Below, one piece after another: positions 45,963 to 58,358 of a stretch of DNA of 64,000 bases. The stretch covers positions 70,430,529 through 70,494,528 of the forward strand of contig CM070873.1 of assembly GCA_036365515.1 (NCBI GenBank), written 5' to 3'. The stretch comes from Torymus aiolomorphi (lineage: Eukaryota; Arthropoda; Insecta; Hymenoptera; Torymidae). A program made the position numbers and the translations under genes. How positions within the stretch are numbered: position 1 is the stretch's first letter; each line of letters begins with the position of its first letter. The notes below the pieces were generated by a model that worked only from the letters and a program-made list of their open reading frames with translations, ran no database searches and was not told the origin of the DNA.

Positions 45963-46706
45963 GGAGGCGCTAAACCCCAGTGAATCTAAAGAATGGCAAA
46001 AAGCTATGAATTCAGAAATTGAATGTCTAAAGAAAAATAATACATGGGTTGTAGTTGATAAACCTCAAAATAAGAGGATTTTTTATGTAAAGTGGGTCTA
46101 TGAAAGAAAAGCGATGACTCTCTTAAGGCTAGGTTAGTTGTTAGAGGTTTCCAACAAAGATAATATCAAGAAAATGTTTATTCACCAGTAGGAAAAATGG
46201 AAACATTAAAAATTTGGTTCAGTTATTGTTGCGTAAATAATCTGTTTATAGAACAAATGGATGTAGAAACAGCATTTCTTAACGGGAAAGTAACATCAGA
46301 AGTTTATATTCATGAACCACAAGGTTATGAAAACGACAAAAATAAAGTTTGTAAATTATTAAAAGCACTATACGGATTGAGAGAAAGTCCAAAGGCTTGG
46401 TATGAGACATTTGATGAATGCGTGAGTGAACTTGGGTTCATAAGAAGCAATTATGATTACTGTTTATATGTAAATAACACAAACGATGACCCTATATATA
46501 TTTTAGTATTTGTAGATGATCTCTTAATATGCTGTAAAAATAAAGATAAAATTAATGAAGTTAAATCTGCTTTAATGAAAAGATTTGTTATGAAAGATCT
46601 AGGAAAAATCAAATCATACATAGGAATCGACATTAATTATAATAACAAGAAAGGTATAATGACTTTAAGTCAACAGAAATATATAGAATCATTGGCTGTG
46701 AAGTAG
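45940..46706 (+). pseudogene. Copia element: reverse transcriptase, truncated
   Basis: Continues the Copia polyprotein: NTFEEALNPSESKEWQKAMN, KWVYERKA, a broken stretch with TAG at 46135-46137 (near LVVRGFQQ), METLKIWFSYCCVN, IEQMDVETAFLNGKV (catalytic Asp), KLLKALYGLRESPKAWYE, YILVFVDDLLICCK (Asp pair) and MKDLGKIKSYIGIDI. It ends at TAG 46704 before the RNase H domain. No LTRs were found on either side, so both ends are lost. Confidence 0.9.
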
Positions 46707-47960
46707 AATTTAGAAAACGTAAGATCAAGGAGCGCGGGGCGCTCCGAGGACAAGTATAGAAGAAGCCTAAAGGAGCGACCCGTGCTACATATACATTGAA
46801 ATGGGTGTACGAAAAATTCAATGCGCTTTTGCGTATATTGCGTTAGTATTTACTATATAACATATCCCTCTTAATCGAAAGCCATTTCATTGCTCTACTC
46901 AAATCAAAAGATTTTATTTAAAAATATTATCTCGTTCAAAAGATATAGAGAGCTGAATTTTTTTATGTGCTGTTTCCTTTCCGAACTTTTCTTCTCGTTA
47001 TTCCGATATCCGGTTTGCAGCTCTTACGATACTTCCGGCTGTCGTCTATTTTACGCTTGTATATCTATATATATATTTATATATATAGTACATATACACA
47101 CCCGTATCTGGTCGACGCCTAACCTTACATATAACATGTCAGTATTTTTATATACAAATGTTATCATTTAGTGAGTTAGTTAATAATAATATATTTCAAA
47201 GATCTCAAGAAATCAACTAATTATGAGAAGAATTATGTGTATCAATCAACGGGGAAAATAACTTTTATTAGTTAGATAAGTACTTATTATATATATACAT
47301 ACAGATACATATACAGATTATTTCATTTTGGATTTGATCGGAAAAATATAACCTATATAAGCAGCTGTGAATATCAATGGGCAATAGCAATATGTTATAA
47401 TCAGATAACTAGCAAACTTTTATTGTAAAGTTATAAATCAATAAAGTTTATAAGTATTGTTACTTTGTGAAATCTTGTTTTTATTTTTACAGAGTATATC
47501 AGAAAATGTAAGGATTATTACCAAGTAAATCGATCACTGTTAAAAAATAGTTTTTAACAAAGAAGAGTTCATTAATTATTATTAATTATTCAAGTTCATC
47601 CAAAAAGTAGAGTAGGCTAACCGAATCTTCTGTATGTCCATGAGTCTCAAGAAATTTTTTTTAAATCTTCAAGTGGATTGGAAAATAACCTATGTAAGCA
47701 GCTGCGAATATCAATGGGCAATAGCAATATATTATAATCAGATAAGCAGCAAACTTTTATTATCAAGTTATAAATCAATAAAGTTTATAATAAGTATTGT
47801 TACTTTGTGAAATCTTGTTTTTATTTTTACAGAGTATATCAGAAAATATAAGGATATTACCAAGTAAATAGATCACTGTTAAAAAATAGTTTTTAACAAA
47901 GAAGAATTCATTAATTATTATCTTACAGATATTATACCAGAAGATTTTTTCGAGTCATTT
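46707..47960. repeat. Duplicated segment X, copy 2
   Basis: From 46779 it follows the 30.26 kb segment (GTGCTACATATACATTG and onward). It contains its own internal duplication: 47391-47590 resembles 47715-47930 (shared CAGAGTATATCAGAAAATRT and GATCACTGTTAAAAAATAG). Immediately left, 46724-46748 carries AAGGAGCGCGGGGCGCTCC, akin to 12142. No gene is supported. Confidence 0.6.
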
Positions 47961-47964
47961 TGGA

Positions 47965-48441
47965 AATATGGAGATATATGTAATATAGCCAATAATGTTG
48001 AGTTCTAATGGTGTACTGTCTGAAAAATCTAATTTTGAATTAGCAAAAATGAACGAGTGCCCTCATGACCCTGGTGGTTATTTTATTATTAATGGACAAG
48101 AAAAAGTTATTTTAATACAAGAACAGACGCTTAAGAATAGAATAATTTATATTAAAGAAGATAGTAAGAATATAGTACTACTCAAGAAAGAAAAACCAAA
48201 CCAATATTATTATGGAAGAGCAGGCAAATACTATTTACGACACAATATTTTCCAAGATGTATCTATATATTCTCAACATGAAAATTTTTCATATGAGATA
48301 TAATTTTAGAAGAATGTTAAAAATTTGTCTTCATATTTGACAGGGCAAATAGAGTACGTGGATGTCAATGAAGAAAATGACAGTTTCGTTGCTTTCAATG
48401 AATCACACATAAAACAAACAATAACTAAGATGTTTATTTAG
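47965..48441 (+). pseudogene. RNA polymerase III second-largest subunit (RPC2) fragment
   Basis: The host gene makes the RPC2 catalytic subunit that transcribes tRNA and 5S RNA. Here PIMLSSNGVLSEKSNFELAK, NECPHDPGGYFIINGQEKV, ILIQEQTLKNRIIYI and GKYYLRHN match its N-terminal third. After stops (TAA 48301, TAG 48307) the same frame resumes NLSSYLTGQIEYVDVNEEND, which in the family lies hundreds of residues later. So an internal part is deleted. TAG at 47986-47988 also interrupts the left edge. It is under 4% of a working gene's other features: no zinc site and no catalytic Asp motif. It sits inside duplicated segment X. Confidence 0.85.
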
Positions 48442-48559
48442 ACAGTATTGGACTCAAAGTATGAAAAAAGTATTATGTTTTGAAGTAAGTTTTTCAAAAT
48501 AAGAAAAGAAAATTGTGATTTTCATAGATCGTCTATCTAGTTGAAAATTATATTGATAA

Positions 48560-48900
48560 TAAAAATGTTGTGATTATTAGAAAATGACATCTAATCAGTG
48601 TTTTGTGTAATAAATAAAATAAAATACCAATATGATGTGTTGCATGAAGTGCATATATAATCAAATTTTATTGATAACAAATAACATAGTGATTAAAAAA
48701 TGGCATGTAATCAGTGTTTTGTGTTAAATAAAATAAAATACCGGTATGATGTGGTGCATGAAGGGCACATATAATCAAATGTTATAGATAACAAATAACA
48801 TAGTGATTAAAAAATGGCATCTAATCAGTGTTTTGCGTAATATAAAAAAATAAAATACCGGTAAAATGTGTTGCATGAAGTGTTATATCAAATTTTAAAA
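48560..48900. repeat. Tandem ~118 bp units
   Basis: Three units sharing GACATCTAATCAGTGTTTTG (or GGCATGTAATCAGTG), TAAATAAAATAAAATACC and TGATGTGTTGCATGAAG, at about 48585, 48704 and 48822. A single related unit lies at 31367 in segment X copy 1. Confidence 0.8.
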
Positions 48901-49860
48901 CTTCTACTTAAAATCAGTTTGAAATGTTTTGAAAATAGCTCAAGTATGTATTAATAAGTAATTACGTGTTATGAGGTTCATAAACTTCATAATACGCTTT
49001 TGCATAGAAGAAAATATTGCTGAGTGATACACGAGGTTATAAATATACAATATAATTTTCAGTGTTTTGTGTAATAATAAAAAAAGCAATAAAACTTCTA
49101 TTAAAAATCAGTTTCAAATGTTTTGAGAATAGAACAACTGTTTATTGAATAATTATGTGTTATGAGGCTCATAATTTTCATAATAAGTTTTTGCATAGAA
49201 GAAAATATTGCTGACAAGGAAGGGTATCGAACCCGAACTCACCGATTTCAAAAATTTCGATATATGCTGTAGATCATGAAAAAATATGAGACACGTGTTT
49301 TTTCTTATCTGCGGAAAAATATATTTAGGGATGAAAACCACCCCTAAAGATAACCCCGCAAAAACGGTTTTTTAAATATATCTTGGCTTCTACTGCGTAT
49401 TTCAGAGTAAAACAAAATAGAAATTACTTCTTATAAAAAAACAAAGATAACTGAAGCAATTTTGACCCTAAGGGTTGCAACCCTTATTTTTTATTTTCAA
49501 TATACATGATCAAAAAATTAGCTTTTTGAAAATAAAAAATAAGGGTTGCAACCCTTAGGGTCAAAATTGCTTCAGTTATCTTTGTTTTTTTATAAGAAGT
49601 AATTTCTATTTTGTTTTACTCTGAAATACGCAGCAGAAGCCGAGATATATTTAAAAAACCGTTTTTGGGGGTTATCTTTAGGGGTGGTTTTCACCCCCTA
49701 AATATGTTTTTCCGCAGATAAGAAAAAACACGTGTCTCATATTTTTTTATGATCTACAACATATATCGAAATTTTTGAAATCGGTGAGTTCGGGTTCGAT
49801 ACCCTTCCTTGTGAGTGACATGTGAGGTTATAAATATACAATATAATTTATGATGCCGAT
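48900..49860. repeat. Tandem ~190 bp unit, second copy holding foldback C
   Basis: The unit at 48900-49080 (TTATGAGGTTCATAAACTTC, GAAGAAAATATTGCTGAGTG, GAGGTTATAAATATACAAT) recurs at 49090-49214 and 49812-49850, split by the element at 49215. Confidence 0.8.
49215..49811. mobile_element. Foldback element C (597 bp)
   Basis: Near-perfect palindrome: ends CAAGGAAGGGTATCGAACCC and complement, arms ~285 bases, a ~30-base AT-rich centre near 49510. TGA flanks both sides (49212-49214, 49812-49814). The tandem relative at 49021 has a single TGA and no insertion. The terminal GGGTTCGATACCC matches the Pol III B box / tRNA T-arm core. High arm identity suggests recent origin. Non-coding. Confidence 0.9.
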
Positions 49861-51060
49861 TTGAAATATTGGTCTGAGCGTTGGTTTAAAAAGCATCTGT
49901 CATCTTCAAAAAACTTAGTCGATATCAGTGCTGTGCTGTTGTACATATTTATTCAAGTGCCAATAAAAAGATTATACCTAATCAACATGGGAATACTGAA
50001 AAAAGTAAAAATGATATGTTATTGTGAAAATTTCAACGAATAATAGTGCTCAGTTAATCTAATATATGATTTCTCACCATGGAAGACGTCAAATTGTTTC
50101 AGAGTTCTTAGTAAATATTTTTCTAGACAAGATTCAGATAATAATTTAAAAAAGTTTTATCTATACAAGAATGTCAAGAAAGCTTTTATTCTCAGTGATT
50201 CTTAGTTCATAAACTGGTTGCATTTTTAATTTTACAAGATTATGTGTGGCAATGATGGGTTATTAATACAAGTGGTCTAATCTAATCTACTGAAATCTGT
50301 GTAAATCCACCCGGATCCAGCTGGATTTCCCATGTGACATAGATCCAACTGGGTTTCCTAGCTGGATATTTTTGACCGGGTTCTAGTGGTAATTTCAACA
50401 AATCCAAGTGTTGAGAATAATATAATTAATTATTGGCTCATGGTGCCAATAATTAATTGCGAAGCAACAAAAATAATTAATGATATTATCATATCATCAG
50501 CAGTCTTATAGTAGAACTAATTTAAGGCTTTAATAATCAATTTCTAGTACCAAAAAATGAAAATACTTATAATATGCTCTGAAAAAAAATTATAAAAATA
50601 TGAACTAAAAGCTTCGTTTTAAGATCTAATTTGTTCAAAAAAATATCGATCCCTTTAGTATTTATGTAATTTGTCTTCTTAATAATAATCTTTGAAAGTA
50701 TAAAATAAGGTATGTATATAAGTTTTTCCTGCAAACTGAAAACATAAAAAGAATGATATTTTCATATGACTTTACAATAATTAATAGTATTGTTAAATTA
50801 TTATCATCATACCTAAGAATATACGCGTTTGATTATATTATTTCAAAAAATTTTACTAATGTAATCATTTTTCGAGCTCCTTGAAGAAACATTCAAATTT
50901 AAAACTTTTGTGAATAATAATACTATCATTTACTAATGATATTAAAAATATACTATACTATAATAAATCCTCATAATGTTATCACACTGTGTAATTATTA
51001 TTTTCTCTTAAAAAGTTGTGAAATATATCTAAAAAACATTTTACAAAAGTTTAAACTAAG
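49861..51060. other. AT-rich DNA without recognised genes
   Basis: A 60-codon open frame (49861-50043) gave no recognised family. Around 50300-50390 GGATCCAGCTGGATTTCC and related words repeat (GATCCAACTGG, AGCTGGATA). Nothing else is supported. Confidence 0.35.
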
Positions 51061-51069
51061 ACAAGTATT

Positions 51070-51095
51070 AGTCTCTCCCGCCCTCCCTCTCTTTA

Positions 51096-51149
<54 letters not shown>

Positions 51150-51830
51150 TCCCCTCTCTCTCCCTCTCGCTCAACTTCCGTGAAACTGAGTACCAAAAAC
51201 TTTAATGAGAGCTTAAATATTTTTTTAAAATAATCAACACGTTTTTTAAAAGCTATTTTTTAAGTACGTTAAATTCTAACAACACCATTTGTCTAGTCCT
51301 CTTATTTCTTTTAGTCTCATCTATTCAATAAGGACTCTCTACAAATGGTAATAATTTTTTTCATGACTGTATAAACTCTCTCCCTCCTTCTCTTTCCCAC
51401 TCCACCCTCTCTCTCTCCCTCTCTCTCTCTCAACATCCGTCAACCTGAGTACCAAAAACTTTAATGAGAGCTTAAATATTTTTTTTAAAACAATCAACAC
51501 GTTTTTTAAAAGCTAATTTTTTAAGTACATTCTATAACAACATAATTTGTCTAGTCCTTTTAATTCTTCTACTCTCTTCTATTCAATAAGCACTCTTTAC
51601 AAATGGTAATAATTTTTTTCATGACTGTACAAATAATAATATTGCTAATATAAAACTTTCTACGAAAGTATAAAATAAGGCAAGTATAGACGTTTTTTCT
51701 GGATAATCTATAAAAAACAACACAATTTGTCTAGTCCTTTTATTTCTTCGAATCTCATCTATTCAATAAGCACTCTCTACAAATGGTAATAATTTTTTTC
51801 ATGACTGTACAAATAATCTATAAAATAATA
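51070..51830. repeat. Triplicated sequence with CT runs
   Basis: Units at about 51166-51372, 51432-51630 and a partial one at 51715-51815 share ACTGAGTACCAAAAACTTTA (two of three), TTTGTCTAGTCCT, TCTATTCAATAAG and CAAATGGTAATAATTTTTTT. Long CT runs precede the first two (51100-51170, 51380-51432). Confidence 0.85.
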
Positions 51831-52720
51831 ATATTTATGATTTTGTAAAAGAAATCAAATAAATACGAATGAAAAAGTCTTAATTCTTTGAGTCATTGTA
51901 TGCTGAACAAATTATATATAAGTAAGTACATTCAAATTGTTCACTGCAAATCAAACAAACGAAAGTTGTGAAATCAATTGTCGATAGTCAAGTAATGCAA
52001 ACAACTCTCGGAAACTACTCTATGACTGTTCTCAGAAATATATTCAAATTTGTTCATCTTTCTGAGCTATACAAATTAAACACAAGAAAGTACTGAAATC
52101 AATTTATTGTAGTCAAGTACCGGCCATAAGTTAACTTGACTGACATAATAGAACTTTTCGTATCTAGCGTGTAAAATTACATTTTACGCCCACGTCGTAA
52201 CTTCAAAATTATTCAGCCAGCGGGCATAAAATACTACTTAGCGCCCAAGAGGCCCAATAGCTCATATACTCTTACAAAACTTTATAGAACCTACGTACTT
52301 TACGCCCGTGTGGGCGAAAATTATTTTAATTATATAACTACAATGCCTTCTCTTTATTTCTAAAATTCATAAGAATTTTTTTTAGATATTTACGAAAAGT
52401 CAAAGCCTATATAAAAAAATTACATAGTTACCAACACATCATTATTTTTCATGATTCTTTCTCAATTTTGAACTTTCTATAATATTACGCATCTTGGGAG
52501 GAAAAGAGAAGTCTAGAGCTGCTCTAGCAAGGGTGGTCCTCAGATCTCCCATACATACTTGGCGGGCCCGACGATTTGCAGTTCAAGGTGTAAGACATGG
52601 TCATTTTCATATAAATATTCATATGTTTAAAGATCAGATAAAATGTATAAATGGGTTGCTTCTACATATTAACTACTGATCCGTGAATCTATCACTCTGT
52701 TTTTAAATAGAAAGTGCAAA
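51831..52720. other. AT-rich DNA without recognised genes
   Basis: A block near 52175-52325 repeats TTTACGCCC and its complement GGGCG(A/T)AAA in both orientations. An open frame at 52494-52679 was not recognised. Confidence 0.35.
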
Positions 52721-52859
52721 CCCGCCTGAAAGTATCATATGAGATCTCATATGTAATCCCATAGTATATAAAATTGCAGATGACATCGCATATGAGATCT
52801 GATACGAGATATGCGATGCCTGAAATTCTCATATGAGATCTTATATATTTACATGCGGG
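52721..52859. repeat. Small palindromic element with ATGAGATCTCAT words
   Basis: Starts CCCGCCTGAAAGTATC and ends ACATGCGGG, flanked by AAA on both sides. CATATGAGATCTCATATG occurs whole once and in part three more times, along with TGCCTGAAATTC. It resembles the foldback families in design and is non-coding. Confidence 0.55.
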
Positions 52860-54239
52860 AAAAGGATACACAATAGGTTGCTTATAAAACGGTTAGTAAA
52901 ATGTAAAGCACTTTTAAGTAGACTATAAATTTATATGAATTTTTTATTTTATTCTCGTTTAAAAAGGACGGACACAAAGAAAAATATTGTGGGTAACAAA
53001 AGTAAATCATGATTCTGCACATATAGGGACTGGCGTGATGGATTTCGTGTATTCAATTAATATAATTTATCTATTGTGAATTTGTTTTTCCCGCGTATTG
53101 TAGCATTCGACTTGTGTAGTACTATGTTATGTAAGCGCTTAGTTTAATATACGCGTCTCCTCAGTTGTACATCCGATGCTCAACGGTAAACACTTGTTCT
53201 GCCTACCGTCTCGCGTTCTTCGCTATAATGTACAGTGAACACTAATCATTAAAGTAATAGTTTACATACTAATGACTCTAATTTACTGAACTACTCCGTA
53301 TCAAGTCCACTCCTTAAAACATCAATAATCTCATCATTTTCTCAGTCAATAAAACTTTCAATTTAAAAAATAACATTTAATTCTGTATTTTTTAAGAAGT
53401 GTATGTAAACAACGATAATTAATAATTGTAAATAATGAGGTTATGAAGTATAAAATTAAATCGGTTGTCAGGAAAATATAACTTGTGAATTCAAGCCTTG
53501 ATAAAAAAAAGCGTCACAATCCTGATTGGGCTTTGATCAAGAAGCTTGATCAAGGCCTGATTTCAACTAAGGCTAGACTGATTTCATTTCCGCTCGGGAA
53601 CCCAAGGTCCGTGGGTTTGATTCTCGGTCAGGTCGAAAATTTTATGTAAGTTTTTTTCTGCGATAATAAAAGTGCGATTAATTTGTAAACAAAGTTCTGT
53701 AATGAATAAGCGAAAATTTATAATAATTAAAAAAGTTATATGCATAAACATTCTTCATACAACACAAATAAGTGGTAAGTAAAATATATAATAAATTTGC
53801 ATCAAAATAATGATTACAACTAAACTAACCTTTGCATTAATTAAATTTTGTAAAACTTTTGAATTTCACTATTTCAATTAAAATTATAAAAAATAATTTT
53901 TTGTAATAAAAAATATTAAATATTACTCATTAAACATTCTGCATTAAATTTTATATACAAATTATTAAATTTCAGATAATTGTATTGAATTTTCAACTGT
54001 ATAAAAAAATATTTTGTTACGTGACAATCTTTATTAACTAAAAGTTATTTTCAATAAATACTTTTTCATATATTTTGATCCTGTTGCATCTATTTTTATA
54101 CTGTCGAAGTTGAGATAGTGTGTTTAATATTCAGATGGGAGACGACTGCATATCGTAGATTTTGCGCCGCTTCAGTAAAATGAGAGAGGTAATTTGAATA
54201 TATTTTCGGTATTTAAACTAAGGAAATTTCACATAAATA
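52860..54239. other. AT-rich DNA with a tRNA-like fragment
   Basis: At 53590-53630 CCCAAGGTCCGTGGGTTTGATTC resembles a tRNA anticodon/T-arm with a B-box-like GGGTTTGATTC; no A box is convincing, so a SINE remnant is more likely than a tRNA gene. The rest is unassigned. Confidence 0.35.
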
Positions 54240-54359
54240 TCTGAAACATATTCAATTACGAGGTGATGTTCAACCAACACAGTAAAAAAACCGCTGCCAA
54301 TACATTGGCACTTAGCTTCCTCAAAATAATGTATTTATTCATTTTCATAGGACGTCAAG

Positions 54360-55918
54360 ATGGCGGACGAGGGTGTGCTGCTTAAGCAGACCCCTCCGCC
54401 AGAAATTTATTACAAATGTCATCCCGGGACGCCAGTGGGAGTTGTGATATGTGTAGTGTGTAACAATGTCTACCATAAAAGTGATTATAACAGAAAAAGA
54501 ACACAAAACTACTTATCTGCCATAGAAATAATATGTGAAGAACATAATATAGAGGACATAACCTCTAAAGACCCACGTGTTGCAGTAGTGCTACTACGGA
54601 GGGAACTAGAAAATCTGAGAAACCAAAATGATCTGATAATGACAAGGAACGAAATACTAATAAAAACCAATGCACAGACAGAACAAAAATTAAAACAAGC
54701 TGAAGAAGAATTGCTACTAATAAAAGCTAAGGAAATCAAAGGAAATCAAGAATTGACAAGTTTTCCTGAAGAAGAAAAAAATCTATTAAAACAAATAAGT
54801 ACAGAAGTACACAATAATAATCTCATGCTAAACCAAATTTTAGACAAAGAAAACTATACCAAAAACAAAAAACATTTGCAGAAGTGGTAGTAAGTGATAA
54901 GAAATTAGAAAAGAAGATACAAAAACTAATAGTGAAAAGAGTACAGAATGATAATAAAGGAATATATGTGCCAGATATAAAACCATATATAGCTCACTAT
55001 ATAAATAAAAATTCATCTATACAAGCAAAAAGTATAAAAATCAAGAATAAAGATGAAGCAATAATAAGCTTTATAAATGAGGAGAGTTTGATACAAACTG
55101 AGAATATCCTAAAACAAAAGTATTCTGCCTACTACAAAATAACAAGAGAATCTATTAAAAATCCCAAGATGAAAATAACAGGCTTCGACAATTTTGAAGA
55201 CATGGAGATTAAAGAAATAGAGCAAGATATTAACAAAAGGAACTTCAAACACCTAAACAGCAAATGCAAAGTGTTACATATATTTGAAAACATTAAAACA
55301 AAAATTAACACTATATTAATTGAAACACCAGCGGAAGTATATAATCAAATTGTGAGTAATAAATATAGAGTTCATATTGGTTATCAAAATTGCAGAGCAT
55401 TCGATGACTTGAATTTAACCCCGTGTTTTAACTGTGGTCGATTTGGTCATAGTGGTAAAAAGTGTAAGAATACGAAGATCTGCCTACATTGTGCTGGAAA
55501 ACATAACACAATCAACTGTACTACCCCAAACGAACACAATTGTGTTAATTGTATGTACAGTAATCATCAATATAAAACAAATTATAATACTAAACACGTG
55601 GTAAATGATACCGAAAAATGCGAGGTTATGTTGCACAAGATAAAGAAGTTAATTGCTGAAACAGATTATCCAGTGAGACCGCACATTCCAAAATATGTAG
55701 GTAAAGTAAAGTTTCAATCACAGTTACAAAACACTGATACAGCTGCCGGTAAATCACCGGACGTAACGACACCAAGAAGACAAAGTAGAATTTTTATCAG
55801 TCCGGCAACATCAGCTGGTAATTTATCGGCCACAACCTCACCAATAAATTTAAACAGAACCATATCACAAATTTATTACCCAACAGACTCAGCAACTTCT
55901 GAACTTTCTGAATTTTGA
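54360..55918 (+). pseudogene. LINE ORF1, one frameshift
   Basis: Starts ATG at 54360 (MADEGVLLKQTPPPE). An N-terminal Cys/His cluster (YYKCHPG, then CVVCNNVYHKSDY) looks like a small zinc module. A Glu/Lys/Leu-rich coiled coil covers residues ~80-160. Near 54865 the frame slips within an A-rich run; homology continues TFAEVVVSDKKLEKKIQKL in the next frame to TGA at 55916. It ends with knuckles CFNCGRFGHSGKKC and CLHCAGKHNTINC, then a Ser/Thr/Pro-rich tail. It would bind element RNA. Confidence 0.8.
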
Positions 55919-55920
55919 AC

Positions 55921-57014
55921 ATGGATCAACAACAACTAAATTTTGAAGTTATCTCACAAAAAGAACAAGCTTTTTTGGTAATGTACAAACACTCAATAAA
56001 AGTATCGATAAAGGTAAAAATTTGATTTTATGTGTAAATATTAGAAGTGTAAAACAAAACTTTGAAAAACTTGAAACTTTTATTGAATGTTTAGCCGTAA
56101 GACCAAGTGTCATTATATGTACTGAATCTTGGAATGTGCAATATACTCCATTGTACAACATATCAGGTTACAAAAGTTACTATAGTGAGAGCAAAATGAA
56201 TAAAGCAGATGGAGTTATGATGTATATAAAGGATGAACTATCTGAACACACAGAAATTATAGTGGTCGACAACATACGTATCTTAAGCTCGGTTATAAAA
56301 TTAATTGGCACCGAAACTGTAAGAATCTCAGCGATCTATAGATCACACAATATAAAAAAGTATGAATTTGTACATAGCCTGAAAAAAATCCTAAGAGATC
56401 AATTAAATACTAAGAACCATTGTATAATCGGGGATTTTAACATTGATATATTAGACGAAAATTTTAGTAAGACTGACTCAACAGATAACCTTATAACACA
56501 AGAATTTTTAAATGATCTCTTGGAATATAAATTTACGCCATGCTTTACTGGAATAACAAGGCCTTCATCTGATAATAAAAGAGGTACCTGCATCGACAAT
56601 TTCTATATAAAAACTAAAAATATAAATATTAATTCATTTAAAATAACGAATCCATTTAATGATCACTACCCATTATTTATAACTATAGATAAATTAGAAA
56701 TAAATCAGCCGAAGAAATTCAATATGAAATCAATTAATTACAACAAGTTAAAACATGTTGCAAATAATTCAAACTGGTACTCAATATTGTCTATGCAGGA
56801 TCCTAATCTTGCAGTTAACGCATTAATAGACATGATAAATAATTGTATTGATGCGTCCACTACCAAAAAACAATTTAAAAATAAACTTCCGAGAAAAAAT
56901 TGGATTACTAGTGCTATTATAGTCTCGTGTACTACTAAAGAGACACTGTATATCTTATGGAAAAACAATCCCACTTCTGAAGCCCTAAAAAAAAGAGTAT
57001 ACAAATTACACTAA
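55921..57014 (+). pseudogene. LINE ORF2, part 1: APE-type endonuclease
   Basis: Likely ATG at 55921 (MDQQQLNFEVISQK); the frame slips in a T run near 55970. The endonuclease shows LCVNIRSVKQNFEKLE, VIICTESW (catalytic Glu present), RISAIYRSH, CIIGDFNIDIL, TCIDNFYIK and NDHYPLFITI. The frame stops at TAA 57012 after KKRVYKLH, where a further indel occurs. Confidence 0.9.
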
Positions 57015-57696
57015 GATATTGAACAAAGTTATTAAAGAAGCAAAATTTAAATATGAAAAGGAAATGGTAAAACGAAATAGCGGAAACTCTAAGGAATTAT
57101 GGAACATAATTAAAACTAAATTAGGGAGAAATAGTGTGCATGATAATCCAATAAAATATATATACGATAACAATCAAAAAATCGAAAATAAAACTGATAT
57201 AGCAAATGCTATGAACACCTATTTTTGTAAAATAGGACCAAATTTGAGTGCTCAATTTGCTAATATAAATAATAATAACCTGAAACTTCCAGATAGGTAT
57301 CCTGAATCTATTTTCTTTCGTCCGACAGATTTTGCTGAGATATACAAAATAATCAATACATTGAAAAATAAATCTGGAGGTGTAGACAATATTAACGCTA
57401 AATCATTGAAAATTCTCTCTGAATATATATGTGTGCCCTTAGAATATATCTTCAATTTATGTATTGTGAAATCTATCTGGCCTGACGGGCTCAAAAATGC
57501 TGAGGTAGTCCCTATCTACAAGGCTGGTGAAAAATCTAATATCAATAATTACAGACCAATCTCTTTAATATCGAACATTGCAAAAATTTTTGAAAAAATA
57601 ATTTATAATAGATTATACCACTTTTTTGAAAAACATAACATAATATCAGAAAAACAATACGGCTTCGTTAAAAATAGGGAACTACTGACGCATTAA
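57015..57696 (+). pseudogene. LINE ORF2, part 2: linker and RT fingers
   Basis: ILNKVIKEAKFKYEKEM, then LKNKSGGVDNINAKSLKIL, WPDGLKNAEVVPIYKAGEKS, NINNYRPISLISNIAKIFEK and [11 protein letters not shown]. An indel at about 57679 moves the next residues ([10 protein letters not shown]) to another frame. Confidence 0.9.
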
Positions 57697-58358
57697 ATTA
57701 TATATCAAATATCATATACGAAAACTTAGATAAAAGTAAACCAATAATTGTTGCTTTTCTAGACTTAGCCAAAGCATTTGACACTGTTAATCATAGAGTT
57801 CTATTAGATAAGCTTGAACGATATGGAGTAAGGGGTAGTGCCTTAAAACTGATGACTAGCTATCTCACAGATAGGCGGCAAAGAGTAAAAATTCAAGACT
57901 GTAAAAGTGAATATAAAGAATTTACCACGGGTGTTCCCCAAGGAACTATATTAGGACCATTACTTTTTATACTTTATGTCAATGACTTACTAGGAAGTAT
58001 GCAAAATGACACAATCATGTCCTATGCTGATGACACGGTTATCATATCAAGTGATAACATGTGGTCCTCAGCTTAAGAAAAAATGTGTGCTTACCTTAAT
58101 CATGTGGCCAAGTGGCTTGCACAAAATAAACTGTCGCTAAATATAGATAAAACGGTCTATATGACTCTCGGAAACTACTGTGATAGTGTACCTGGCACAC
58201 TAAACATCAAAATAGGAACGCAATTAATAAAAAGAGTTGAAAGTCATAAATACTTAGGGCTGTATTTCGACTACAATATGAAATGGGATAAGCATATAAG
58301 ATATATCATTAAAAAAACCAAATACCTAATTTTTGTCTTTGCCAAGATAAAAATATGA
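57680..58358 (+). pseudogene. LINE ORF2, part 3: RT catalytic core
   Basis: [20 protein letters not shown] (catalytic Asp), [20 protein letters not shown] and [11 protein letters not shown] (Asp pair) are intact. TAA at 58074-58076 interrupts the frame, which continues with WLAQNKLSLNIDKTVYMTLG and HKYLGLYFDYNMKWDKHI. An indel near 58350 follows. Confidence 0.9.

Noticed and set aside
48340..48345. Intron acceptor (TTTGACAG) before the second Pol III subunit block
   Set aside because: The upstream sequence NVKNLSSYLT is itself homologous in the same frame, so an internal deletion with stops explains it better than splicing.
53590..53640. Functional tRNA gene
   Set aside because: Only a T-arm-like part is present; no D-arm or acceptor stem pairing was found.
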